From Paraburkholderia sp. IMGN_8 (lineage in GTDB: Bacteria; Pseudomonadota; Gammaproteobacteria; Burkholderiales; Burkholderiaceae): a stretch of 64,000 nt of DNA. The notes beneath the pieces were generated by a model that was not told where the DNA came from, searched no databases, and was given only the letters and a program-made list of their open reading frames with translations. Positions 54,372 through 62,594 of this stretch are shown in pieces. A program made the translations under genes and the position numbers. The first letter of the stretch is position 1. Each line of letters starts with the position of its first letter. The DNA lies in NCBI RefSeq assembly GCF_038050405.1, contig NZ_CP150901.1, positions 3,720,001 to 3,784,000 of the forward strand, read 5' to 3'.

Positions 54372-55145
54372 ATGACACTGTCCCGCCGCTTTCTGAAACA
54401 TGCGCTGCTCATCGCCAGCGCCGTCTCCGTTGCCGTCAGCGCCAATGCGCGTGCCGACGAACTGGTCGTCTCCGCCGCCGCCAGCCTGACCAATGCGTTC
54501 AAAGCGGTCAGCGACGTCTTCGAACAGCAGCATCCGGGCACCAAGGTGCTGTTGAACTTCGGCGCGTCCGACGTGCTGATGCAGCAGATCGCCAAAGGCG
54601 CGCCCGCCGACGTGTTCGCCTCCGCCGATCAGAAGGCGATGGACAAGGCCACAGCCGAAAAAGTCATCGTGCCGACAAGCCGCAAGGACTTCGCCGCCAA
54701 TTCGCTGGTGCTGATCGTGCCGACCGACAGCCGTTTCGCGCCGGCCACACTGAACGATCTGGCGTCGGCGAATGTGAAGCGCGTCGCTTACGGCGATCCG
54801 GCGTCGGTGCCCATCGGCCGTTACGCGCAAGGCGCGTTGCAGGCCGCAGGCGTCTGGGACGCTGTCAGCGCCAAGGCCGTGCTGGCGGCTAATGTCCGCC
54901 AGAGCCTCGACTACGTGTCGCGCGGCGAAGTCGACGCCGGCTTCGTATTCAGCACCGACGCCGCGGTCATGCCGGACAAGGTCAAAGTCGCGCTGAACGT
55001 GCTGACACAAACGCCGATCACTTACCCGATCGCGCAGGTCGAAGGTAGCCGCCACGCTGCGGATGCGCAGGCGTTCATCAGTTTCGTGCTGTCGCCGGCC
55101 GGCCAGGCAGTGCTAGCGAAGTACGGCTTCAAGCCGGCGCATTAA
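54372..55145 (+). CDS. modA: Molybdate ABC transporter substrate-binding protein
   Basis: Periplasmic molybdate-binding protein of 257 residues. A signal peptide (about 1-28, cleaved near NARA-DE) precedes the mature domain ELVVSAAASLTNAFKAVSDV. Ligand-contact segments are NFGASDVLMQQIAKGAPADV and VSRGEVDAGFVFSTDA. It delivers molybdate (or tungstate) to ModB. First gene of modABC. Confidence 0.95.
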   Translation: MTLSRRFLKHALLIASAVSVAVSANARADELVVSAAASLTNAFKAVSDVFEQQHPGTKVLLNFGASDVLMQQIAKGAPADVFASADQKAMDKATAEKVIVPTSRKDFAANSLVLIVPTDSRFAPATLNDLASANVKRVAYGDPASVPIGRYAQGALQAAGVWDAVSAKAVLAANVRQSLDYVSRGEVDAGFVFSTDAAVMPDKVKVALNVLTQTPITYPIAQVEGSRHAADAQAFISFVLSPAGQAVLAKYGFKPAH

Positions 55146-55199
55146 TTTGCGTCATTGATTTGCATCATTAATCAGCCTTATTAAAGATCTCGCACGCTC

Positions 55200-55874
55200 A
55201 TGCAACAGGCCTGGATTCCGCTCTTGCTGTCGCTGAAAGTGGCGGGCTGGGCCACCGCGCTCAATCTGGTGTTCGGCGTCGCCGCCGGTTTTGGCTTGGC
55301 GCGCTGGCGTTCGGGCGCGCGCGATGTGATCGATTCGCTGCTGATGCTGCCGCTCGTGATGCCGCCCACCGTGCTCGGCTACTACCTGCTCGTGTTGCTC
55401 GGACGGCGCGGCGTGATCGGCGCCTGGCTCGACCGCCTCGATATCCAGTTGGTGTTCACCTGGCAAGGCGCGGTAATCGCATCGACAGTGGTGGCGTTCC
55501 CGCTGGTGCTGAAATCGGCGCGCGCCGCCTTCGAAGCCGTCGATCCGCAGCTCGAACGGGCTGCGCGCACGCTCGGTGTCAGCGAGACAGCGATCTTTTT
55601 TCGCGTAACGCTGCCGCTCGCCGCGCGCGGCATTCTGGCTGGCGGCTTGCTGGCTTTCGCCCGGGCGCTCGGCGAATTCGGTGCGACGCTGATGATCGCG
55701 GGCAACTTGCCAGGGCGCACGCAGACGCTTTCGGTGGCCGTCTATTCAGCCGTGCAAGCCGGCGACGACAGCACCGCCAATTTCCTCGTGCTCGTCACGT
55801 CGGTGACGTGCGTGGTGATCCTGTTGCTCGCGGGCCGTCTGGTGCCGCAGCACACGCTTTTGACGTCCCGCTGA
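55200..55874 (+). CDS. modB: Molybdate ABC transporter permease
   Basis: An inner-membrane permease of 224 residues with about five helices. It has VMPPTVLGYYLLVLLGRRG and the EAA-like loop RAARTLGVSETAIFFRVTLP that docks the ATPase. It follows modA by 54 bases and meets modC with one base between. Cooperates with ModA and ModC in high-affinity molybdate uptake. Confidence 0.95.
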   Translation: MQQAWIPLLLSLKVAGWATALNLVFGVAAGFGLARWRSGARDVIDSLLMLPLVMPPTVLGYYLLVLLGRRGVIGAWLDRLDIQLVFTWQGAVIASTVVAFPLVLKSARAAFEAVDPQLERAARTLGVSETAIFFRVTLPLAARGILAGGLLAFARALGEFGATLMIAGNLPGRTQTLSVAVYSAVQAGDDSTANFLVLVTSVTCVVILLLAGRLVPQHTLLTSR

Positions 55875-55875
55875 T

Positions 55876-56577
55876 ATGCCGCTCGCTGTCGACATCCGCA
55901 AGACCTTCAGGAGCGCCGAGCGCAGCTTTACGCTCGACGTATCGTTCCAGGCGACCACGCAGCGCGTCGTGCTGTTCGGACCATCCGGTGCGGGAAAAAG
56001 TCTGACCTTGCAGGCTATCGCCGGATTGCTGCGCCCTGACGAAGGCACGATCACGTTGCACGGCAACGCATTATTCGACAGCACGCGCGGCGTCGATCTG
56101 AAACCGCAATCGCGCCGGATCGCCTATCTGTTTCAGGACTACGCGCTGTTTCCGCATCTGAACGTGCGGCAGAACATCGGCTTCGGGTTGCAGCCGGGCT
56201 GGTTGAACCCGCGCGTACGGATCGCGCATCCGCAAGTCGACTATTGGCTGGACGCGCTTGAACTACAGAGTGTCGCTGGGAATCATCCGGCGCAGCTTTC
56301 GGGCGGGCAAAAGCAGCGGGTGGCGTTGGCGCGAGCGCTGGTCGCGCAGCCTCGGTTGCTGTTGCTCGACGAACCGTTTTCCGCGCTCGATAGCGCTTTG
56401 CGTCAACGCATGCGGCGCGAGCTGTCGGACCTGCAAACGCGCCTGGACATTCCGATGGTGTTGATCACGCACGATCCCGACGACGTCGCCGCCTTCGGCG
56501 ATCAGGTCGTGCAGGTCAGCGACGGCTGCGTACGCGAGAATCAGCCGTTCGCCGGCTACGCGCGCAGCACGCCGTAA
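55876..56577 (+). CDS. modC: Molybdate ABC transporter ATP-binding protein
   Basis: ATPase subunit of 233 residues. Walker A GPSGAGKS, the Q-loop (AYLFQDYALFPHLNV), the signature LSGGQKQR and Walker B LLLLDEPFSALD are complete. The C-terminal Mop domain of longer ModC proteins is absent, as the protein ends soon after the H-loop region (VLITHDPDDV), so molybdate sensing is left to ModE. Last gene of modABC, convergent with modE with a 22-base gap. Confidence 0.95.
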   Translation: MPLAVDIRKTFRSAERSFTLDVSFQATTQRVVLFGPSGAGKSLTLQAIAGLLRPDEGTITLHGNALFDSTRGVDLKPQSRRIAYLFQDYALFPHLNVRQNIGFGLQPGWLNPRVRIAHPQVDYWLDALELQSVAGNHPAQLSGGQKQRVALARALVAQPRLLLLDEPFSALDSALRQRMRRELSDLQTRLDIPMVLITHDPDDVAAFGDQVVQVSDGCVRENQPFAGYARSTP

Positions 56578-56599
56578 GCGCGCGCCTTCAGTCCCGCCG

Positions 56600-57436
56600 T
56601 CAGTCTTTCACGCCGAGAATCACGCTCGACGCCTTGAACGCCGCGATCGCGGTGCCGCCTTCTGCCAGGCCGAGTGCGTCGACGCTTTCGTTCGTGACGA
56701 CGGCGGTTATCACGGTGCCACCTTCAAGCGCCAACGACACCTCCGCATTGACCGCGCCGCGTTTCACGCTCTGCACCGTACCGCGCAGCTGATTGCGCGC
56801 CGACAGCTTCAGCGGCGCGCCGCTGGCGTCCTCGACGAGCAGCACCACCCACGAAGCCTTGATCAACGCGAACGCCGCCGAGCCTTGCGCGAGACCGAGC
56901 GTCTCAGTACTTTCGTGCGTAAGCACCGACACGATCGTGTGACCGCCGGGCAGCGCCAGCGACACTTCATCATTGATCGTACCGCGCACAATGCTTGAAA
57001 CCGTCCCATACAGCTGATTGCGCGCGCTTGTTTTCACGCCGATGCGCCCGATCAGATCCCAATCCGTTGCGAAGCCTTCGATCGCCGCCCCCGCACGTTC
57101 GAGAAAGCGCCGATGCTCGCGCTCGACGGCGCGAAACGTCTCGATCAGCTTCACCGCGCGCGGCGTGAGCGTCGTGCCGCCACCGCCTTTGCCGCCGGTC
57201 GAACGCACGACAAGCGGCTCGCCGGCGAGGTTGTTCATTGTGTCGACGGCATCCCACGCGCCTTTGTAGCTAATGCCCACCGCTTTTGCCGCGCTGGTGA
57301 TCGAACCGGTTTCGCCAATTGCTGCAAGCAGCGCGATGCGTGCCGCGCCGCCGAGCGTTTGCGCGCCGGCCTGGAACCACACTGAACCACCGAGTTCGAG
57401 CGGTTCGTGGGACGAATCGGGGTGGTCGGACGTCAT
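56600..57436 (-). CDS. modE: Molybdate-responsive regulator ModE
   Basis: A dimeric repressor/activator of 278 residues. The N-terminal winged helix (about 30-110) includes RIALLAAIGETGSITSAAKA and ISYKGAWDAVDTMNNLAG. Two tandem Mop (TOBE) domains follow, near 145-205 and 215-275, marked by SARNQLYGTVSSIVRGTIND and SARNQLRGTVQSVKRGAVNA; these bind molybdate. With molybdate bound it should shut off modABC through the site before modA. It lies convergent with modC. Confidence 0.94.
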   Translation of the reverse strand: MTSDHPDSSHEPLELGGSVWFQAGAQTLGGAARIALLAAIGETGSITSAAKAVGISYKGAWDAVDTMNNLAGEPLVVRSTGGKGGGGTTLTPRAVKLIETFRAVEREHRRFLERAGAAIEGFATDWDLIGRIGVKTSARNQLYGTVSSIVRGTINDEVSLALPGGHTIVSVLTHESTETLGLAQGSAAFALIKASWVVLLVEDASGAPLKLSARNQLRGTVQSVKRGAVNAEVSLALEGGTVITAVVTNESVDALGLAEGGTAIAAFKASSVILGVKD

Positions 57437-57532
57437 AGCGGAGAGTGGTCGATGAGCGGAGGAAAGGGCAGCAAATGATTATAGCGACGCAGGCGTCGAT
57501 GGGCGGCTACACGAGACGCCCCCGCCGGCCGC

Positions 57533-57765
57533 TTACAGCGCGTACTGCGCAATCCCATTCCCAAACGACCAGTTCTCCTTCAGCACCTCGACGAGATTGA
57601 TGAACACATCCTCTCGTCGCAGCCCAGGCGACTCCGCCAATTCATCCGCCATACGCTTGTACAGCGCCTTTTTCTGCTCGAGCGTGCGGGTATTGTTCAG
57701 CGTGATCTGAATCAGCACCAGATCGTCGCTGCGCTGCACGTTCAGATACTGCTTGTCGTACACAA
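57533..57765 (-). pseudogene. Tautomerase-family gene, 5' end deleted
   Basis: The minus strand encodes the C-terminal 75 or so residues of a tautomerase/MIF-type protein of about 130 residues: FVYDKQYLNVQRSDDLVLIQ, LNNTRTLEQKKALYKRMADE and EDVFINLVEVLKENWSFGNG. The catalytic N-terminal Pro and first strands are missing. Past 57765 the frame reads antisense LysR sequence instead. The break coincides with the start of a LysR fragment on the other strand, pointing to one deletion that removed the shared 5' ends. Confidence 0.75.
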
Positions 57766-57769
57766 AATT

Positions 57770-58385
57770 GCGGGCGCTCGGTTCGTTGTCGGTCGAGCGT
57801 CGGCGGCTGGTGTTGGGGCTGAGCGAGCACGTCGCGGGCGCGAATCTGCCGGCGTTGCTCGCCAGGCTCAATGCGCACGATCCGGGTCTGGTGGTCGAAT
57901 TGCATCTCGGCACGTCCGCCGCGCTGCTCGCGCAATTCGACGAACGGCGGCTCGATGCGGTGATCATCCGCTACGGCGCCGATGAGCCGCCACGCGACGA
58001 CACACAGGTGCTTTTTAGCGAGCCGCTTGATTGGCTTGCTACGCCGGAGTGGCTGCCGCGCGTCGGCGAACCGTTGCCGCTGGCTTTGCTTGCCGCGCCG
58101 TGTAACGTGCGCGCGGTCGCGCTTCAAACGCTGAACGAGGCGGGGATTGCGTGGCAGGAAGTGTTCGTGGGCGGAGGCGTGGCCGCCGTCGGGGCGGCGG
58201 TCGCGGCCGGCCTCGCGGTGTCGCCGCTGGCGCGCAGAGTGGCCCCGCGAGGTTTGATCGACGTCGGCGCACGGCTGGGATTGCCGCTGCTGCCGGAATC
58301 GCGCGTCACGCTGCATTCGCGGGTTCGCGAGAAGCGCTCGATGGAGACGCTGCGGTTGGTGGCGAATGGCTTGGCAACGCACTGA
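57770..58385 (+). pseudogene. LysR-family regulator, N-terminal DNA-binding part deleted
   Basis: About 205 residues of a LysR effector-binding domain: RRLVLGLSEHVAGANLPALL, HDPGLVVELHLGTSAALLAQ and GIAWQEVFVGGGVAAVGAAV. There is no helix-turn-helix region and no believable start codon; upstream is the tautomerase fragment on the other strand. The C-terminus is intact to the stop at 58385. As LysR genes are commonly divergent from the gene they control, it was probably the regulator of the tautomerase. Confidence 0.75.
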
Positions 58386-58525
58386 CAAACCATCGCCCGC
58401 TTTAAATCGTAGGGCGGCTTCAAAGACCAAGTGGACCTCGACCCCCGACAAACCGCCGCCGTTCGCGCGGCGCTGGGTCCGCCGGGCAGCAAAACCAGGC
58501 GCAAACGCGCTGCCTGAGATCGAGG

Positions 58526-59119
58526 TCAGTGAAGGATCGGCGGCAGCGAACCGCTGCTGGCCGTAGCAGGATTGGCCGTTACGTTCGCGGGACTAGCCGG
58601 CGCGGTCGCGGATTTAGCCGGTGCGCTCGTGGGGGATACGGCTGGTTTGGCCGGCCCGGTTTTCGCCGCGACCTTCACCTTGTGGGCGCGCCCCGTATGA
58701 CCTTGAACCAGGTTGGCGTGCATGATCTTAGCCTGACCGGGTTTCGCTTGAGCGAACTGCGCGTGCGGCTTTTTACCCTGTACCACGACGGCCGGCTTCG
58801 GCTTCAGCGCGCCCTTAACCGCCCCTTTGGCCGTACCTTTGGCCGCGACTTTCTTCACGTTGCCATGCGCCGGCTTCGCGCCGCTCTTCGACACCGACGC
58901 CACCCGCTGCGCCGCATGCTGACCGCTCGCCGCGTGCTTCGGTGCCATCTTCGCGCCGGTTGTAGACTTGAGCTTCGATCCATCCACCGTTTTCTTTGCA
59001 TGCTTCGCGGCATGCCCGGTGGCCTCGGGTGGGTTCCACACTTCAGCATACCCAGCGGCCATTGCCGCGCCGGAAACACACCACACGGCAACCGCCGTTG
59101 CTACTGCTCGAACCCACAT
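58526..59119 (-). CDS. Exported Lys/Ala/Pro-rich low-complexity protein
   Basis: A 197-residue protein with a signal peptide (MWVRAVATAVAVWCVSGAAM, cleavage near AMA-AG) and a short conserved-looking start GYAEVWNPPEATG. The rest is a repetitive basic tail of Lys, Ala, His, Gly and Pro, like histone H1 tails, with no globular domain visible. AGGAG nine bases before the ATG at 59119 supports this start. Possible roles are binding anionic polymers such as DNA, LPS or PHB-associated material outside the inner membrane; I do not recognise a named family. Confidence 0.6.
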   Translation of the reverse strand: MWVRAVATAVAVWCVSGAAMAAGYAEVWNPPEATGHAAKHAKKTVDGSKLKSTTGAKMAPKHAASGQHAAQRVASVSKSGAKPAHGNVKKVAAKGTAKGAVKGALKPKPAVVVQGKKPHAQFAQAKPGQAKIMHANLVQGHTGRAHKVKVAAKTGPAKPAVSPTSAPAKSATAPASPANVTANPATASSGSLPPILH

Positions 59120-59231
59120 CTGCTGCTTCTCCTGATCTTCGACTTCATAACGAGCCGGAATTATATTCCCTTGCAATAATCCACAATTGGACTAATATCA
59201 ATATCAAGTACATATAAGGACTCACACACTC

Positions 59232-59669
59232 ATGTCTCACGCCGCCCGCGCCCCCCAACCCGAACCGCAGATTCGCCGGCCTGTGCCGGAACCTTCGCTC
59301 GCGGAAATGTCCGCGGCGGGCCTGCGTGCGTTCTTCAACATCGCTCGCGACTGGGACCTGAGTGCCGACGAGCAGATCGTCCTGCTCGGCTCGCCCGGCC
59401 GCTCCACCTTCTTCAAATGGAAGGCGGCACCGGAAACGGCACGCGTGGGGCGCGATACGCTCGAACGTCTGTCGCTGCTGCTCGGCATTTATAAAGCGCT
59501 ACAGATTCTGTTGCCGCAGCCCAGCACCGCCGATGCCTGGATCAAGCGCCCCAACAGCGCGCCGCCGTTCGGCGGCCGCCGCGCGCTGGACCGCATGCTG
59601 GCCGGCAACATCAGCGACCTCGTCGCCGTGCGCCAGTATCTTGACGCGATGCGAGGCGGCTGGGCGTGA
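59232..59669 (+). CDS. Antitoxin of the Xre/MbcA/ParS (DUF2384) family
   Basis: A 145-residue protein with an N-terminal helix-turn-helix-like region (ADEQIVLLGSPGRSTFFKWK, LERLSLLLGIYKALQILLP) and the C-terminal DUF2384 domain (WIKRPNSAPPFGGRRALDRM and VAVRQYLDAMRGGW) that occludes RES toxins. Its stop overlaps the toxin gene start (GTGA). It is expected to neutralise the toxin and to repress its own promoter. The AT-rich 110 bases upstream would be the operator. Confidence 0.85.
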   Translation: MSHAARAPQPEPQIRRPVPEPSLAEMSAAGLRAFFNIARDWDLSADEQIVLLGSPGRSTFFKWKAAPETARVGRDTLERLSLLLGIYKALQILLPQPSTADAWIKRPNSAPPFGGRRALDRMLAGNISDLVAVRQYLDAMRGGWA

Positions 59670-60367
59670 CAGAACCGCATTGGCAGGACCGCTGGCACAC
59701 CGCGCCGCTTGACTGGTCGCCAGCGTATCGCGTGATTCCGACGCGCTTTCCGGCCGTCAATCTGTTCGACCGGGTCGCTTCGCCGGAAGATTTCGACGCC
59801 CTCTACGCGCTCGAAGCGATGACCAACGACCGTCTGCGCACCGAAGTCGGCGAACTCGATCTGGTGCCTCGCGAAGAGCGCCGTTTCGGGCCGGGTTATG
59901 GGCCGATCATGGCCGCGCTCACACACCTGAATCCGCTCGGCAGCCGCTTCTCGGACGGCACCTACGGCGTGTTCTATTGCGCCCGCTCACGCGATACCGC
60001 GATCGCGGAAACGCGCTATCACACGGGTAAATTTCTGGAAGCCACCTCCGAGCCGCCGATGCGTCAGCAGATGCGTCTGTACACGGTGTTGGCGCAAGGC
60101 GAGGTGGTCGACATACGCAACGATGCATCGCTCGATCTCGCGGTGCTGTCGCCGGACGACTACCTTGCGGGACAAACGCTCGGCCGTGCCGTGCGTGAAT
60201 CCGGCGCGCCGGGCATCGCGTATCCGTCGGTGCGGGATGACGAAGGCGAGTGTCTCGCCGCGTTCAGAACGACGCTTTTACGCGACTGCCATCACGCAGC
60301 GTATCTGGAATACAACTGGAACGGCAGCAGCGTCGATATGGTGTTCGAACTCAATCAGGTGGGCTGA
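59666..60367 (+). CDS. RES-domain toxin
   Basis: A 233-residue RES-domain protein, toxin of the preceding antitoxin. The start is a GTG overlapping the antitoxin stop. The conserved Arg, Glu and Ser positions appear to be in GSRFSDGTYGVFYCARSRDT (Arg), AIAETRYHTGKFL (Glu) and IAYPSVRDDEG (Ser). Known RES toxins break down NAD+ (MbcT by phosphorolysis). Its active-site residues look intact, so the pair should be functional. Confidence 0.88.
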   Translation: MTEPHWQDRWHTAPLDWSPAYRVIPTRFPAVNLFDRVASPEDFDALYALEAMTNDRLRTEVGELDLVPREERRFGPGYGPIMAALTHLNPLGSRFSDGTYGVFYCARSRDTAIAETRYHTGKFLEATSEPPMRQQMRLYTVLAQGEVVDIRNDASLDLAVLSPDDYLAGQTLGRAVRESGAPGIAYPSVRDDEGECLAAFRTTLLRDCHHAAYLEYNWNGSSVDMVFELNQVG

Positions 60368-60391
60368 CACACCAACGGATCTCAGGCGGCC

Positions 60392-61132
60392 TCAAGAAGG
60401 CAAAGCCAGCGCCGCCGCGCCTTCCGCGCGCGCCGCTTCGACCGAGATCGACCAGCGCCGCAACCTGTGGGGCTCGACGATCGTCAGTTTGCCGCCCGGT
60501 CCGAACGCGCCGGTGTCGATGAACACCTGTGAGCCGATCTGCTGGATGTCGCGCATCGGCGTGTGGCCGCAGTAAGTCAGCGAGAGACCGCGCTGCCGCA
60601 GCGGATCGCCGTTGCCTATCGCCAGATCGCGGCCCCACAGCAATTGCTGGCGCACGTCGGCTGAAAAATTCGCGGCGTCGAGATCGGCGTCCGTACCGAA
60701 GAATTCGGCATGCAGAATATTGAAGCGCTCTTTACCGCTGCCGACCACACGTACAAGCGGCAGCATCCGCAGACGTTCCGCGTAATACTGCAAACGCTCG
60801 TCGGTCAAACCCATCGCCCACGTGCCGCCGATCCCGTACCACCATTGGCGCCGCAAGCGCCCGTCGGCAACGGCGCATAACGTGTCTTCGTGATTGCCGA
60901 GCACGGCGTAAAACCACGGCTTGTCGAGGAGCGCCAACGCCTGCTCGGAATGCTCGCCGCGGTCCACCAGATCGCCGACCGAAAACAACCGGTCGTGCGC
61001 CGGATCGAACGCGATCTCACGCAGCAGATAGCGCAGTGCATCCATGCAGCCATGCAGATCGCCGACGACAAAGTCGCGACCGCTCAGATTGACCGCGTGA
61101 TGTTGCACGGGAGTGACGAGTACGGATTCCAT
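60392..61132 (-). CDS. PPP-family serine/threonine phosphatase-like metallophosphoesterase
   Basis: A protein of 246 residues with the three metal-binding motifs of the PPP family: VVGDLHGCMDAL, SVGDLVDRGEHS and AVLGNHEDTL, plus the later YCGHTPM His. It resembles phage lambda-type and PrpA/PrpB phosphatases. The ATG at 61132 was chosen because motif 1 begins 23 residues later. It is convergent with the RES toxin with 24 bases between. Targets could be phosphoproteins or nucleotides such as Ap4A. Confidence 0.85.
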   Translation of the reverse strand: MESVLVTPVQHHAVNLSGRDFVVGDLHGCMDALRYLLREIAFDPAHDRLFSVGDLVDRGEHSEQALALLDKPWFYAVLGNHEDTLCAVADGRLRRQWWYGIGGTWAMGLTDERLQYYAERLRMLPLVRVVGSGKERFNILHAEFFGTDADLDAANFSADVRQQLLWGRDLAIGNGDPLRQRGLSLTYCGHTPMRDIQQIGSQVFIDTGAFGPGGKLTIVEPHRLRRWSISVEAARAEGAAALALPS

Positions 61133-61514
61133 TCGACCATGATAGTGCGGCGCGCGCGGATGCGTATGCGCGCTTCCTATCTTTTCGTCGTGCCTTGCAC
61201 AGTGCAATCGTCGCGAAAACGGCGCATTTTCGGCATGGCTTACCGGAAATACGCCGCATACGCAGTCGTTATTGCTGCGAGCGGTACATGCGGATGCGAG
61301 CCGCGTGACGTTATGCCGATGACAGCCGTGTGAAAACAATATGAAAACGGCACGCAGTGCGACAAAAATCGCTGCCTGCCAATCGCCTTCCAACTGAAAG
61401 CAGTGCGCAAGGCCGTTGCGAAAGACTATCGCCTCTGATGCGCCCGTTCGACAAATGGCGCCCGAAGCGCAGGTAGAATCCGCGACATACCGATTGGCTC
61501 GACTCCCCGACTCC
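61133..61514. other. Intergenic space between phosphatase and DUF1345 genes
   Basis: About 380 bases between two divergent genes. It should hold both promoters. AT-richer words occur near 61330-61350 and 61525. No conserved binding site, RNA gene or small ORF with a good ribosome site was recognised. Confidence 0.35.
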
Positions 61515-62177
61515 ATGCTCACAAAATACTTTCCACAAGTTTTACGCAATCGACCGCGCATGCTGATCGGCCTGGCAATCGGCGTCGCCGCCGCGCTCGT
61601 GGTGCCCGAGCACACACGCTCCATGGTGCGTGGCCTGGTCGGCTGGGACGCCGCCGTATGGAGCTATCTCATCCTGATCTGGCTGCACATGGCCTCCGCC
61701 GACGAAGGCCGGGTCCGCGAGTCCGCTCTACGCGACGACGAAAACGCGGGCGTCGTGCTGGTCGTGATCTGCGTCGCGACCATTGCCAGCATTGCCGCCA
61801 TCGTGCTCGAACTGGCCTCGGCAAAGGGCACGGCCGGCGCTTCGACTGCGTGGCACTACCTGCTGACCGGCCTCACGATGATCGGCGCATGGTTCATGAT
61901 CCCGACCATTTTCACGACGCACTACGCGCGCCTTTACTACGACCCGGACGCGAAAGAGACCCCGCTCCTGTACCCCGACCACAAGCTCCAGCCCGACTAC
62001 TGGGACTTCATGTACTTCTCGTTCACGATCGCGGTGGCCTCGCAAACCTCCGACGTCGTGCTGCGCTCGCGTACGATGCGCCGCGCGGCGCTCGCGCAGT
62101 CGATCCTGTCGTTCTACTTCAACGTCGCCGTACTTGGCTTGTGCGTGAACATCGCGGCAGGCCTGGTCGGTTCGTGA
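61515..62177 (+). CDS. DUF1345 membrane protein
   Basis: An inner-membrane protein of 220 residues with about five to six helices (for example [18 protein letters not shown] and [19 protein letters not shown]). The DUF1345 core [20 protein letters not shown] and PDYWDFMYF is present. This pore-like segment is reminiscent of ion-channel families but the function is not established. The ATG at 61515 begins the first positively charged segment ([15 protein letters not shown]). It is followed by a palindromic hairpin and the glucan gene on the same strand. Confidence 0.87.
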   Translation: MLTKYFPQVLRNRPRMLIGLAIGVAAALVVPEHTRSMVRGLVGWDAAVWSYLILIWLHMASADEGRVRESALRDDENAGVVLVVICVATIASIAAIVLELASAKGTAGASTAWHYLLTGLTMIGAWFMIPTIFTTHYARLYYDPDAKETPLLYPDHKLQPDYWDFMYFSFTIAVASQTSDVVLRSRTMRRAALAQSILSFYFNVAVLGLCVNIAAGLVGS

Positions 62178-62227
62178 CACTGTCGCGCCGCCGGTTTCTG
62201 ATCACCGCTCCCCATTCTGCAAGCCCC

Positions 62228-62262
62228 GTGTAAAACCCGGACGACGTCCGCCCGTTTTACAC
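62228..62262. terminator. Long palindromic hairpin after the DUF1345 gene
   Basis: GTGTAAAAC and GTTTTACAC flank an inner CGGACG/CGTCCG pair, giving a nearly continuous hairpin 50 bases after the DUF1345 stop. It contains TTTTAC on one arm but lacks a T-run after the stem. It may be a terminator on either strand or a protein site for the next gene. The rest of 62178-62594 shows no gene. Confidence 0.45.
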
Positions 62263-62594
62263 GCGGCCCGTTAGCCAACACCTGCCATCCCCGCTGCGCC
62301 CCACCCTTCGGGCGCACGCTTCGCACGCCCACGCCCCGGCCGAAAACTTGCTGGCACAGCGTTTGCTGTGGTTCGCAGCGTATTGCCAATCGATCTGGCC
62401 AGCCCCCGTCCAATCGACGTCTGGCGTCGAAGCACCCATTACTGGCCAGCGGGACGACGATCTTTGCACTACATTGACCAGTACGCGCCCTCGCGTCACG
62501 CATCGCGCGGTATCCGGCTCTGGAAGCCCAATGAGCGCTGTGATCGCATGCCAATTGCATCCACACCGCAGCAGGACGAATCTGGAAAAGACCG

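Noticed and set aside
61133..61624. N-terminal extension of the phosphatase frame
   Set aside because: The upstream translation lacks similarity and overlaps the DUF1345 promoter and start; the first PPP motif follows the ATG at 61132.
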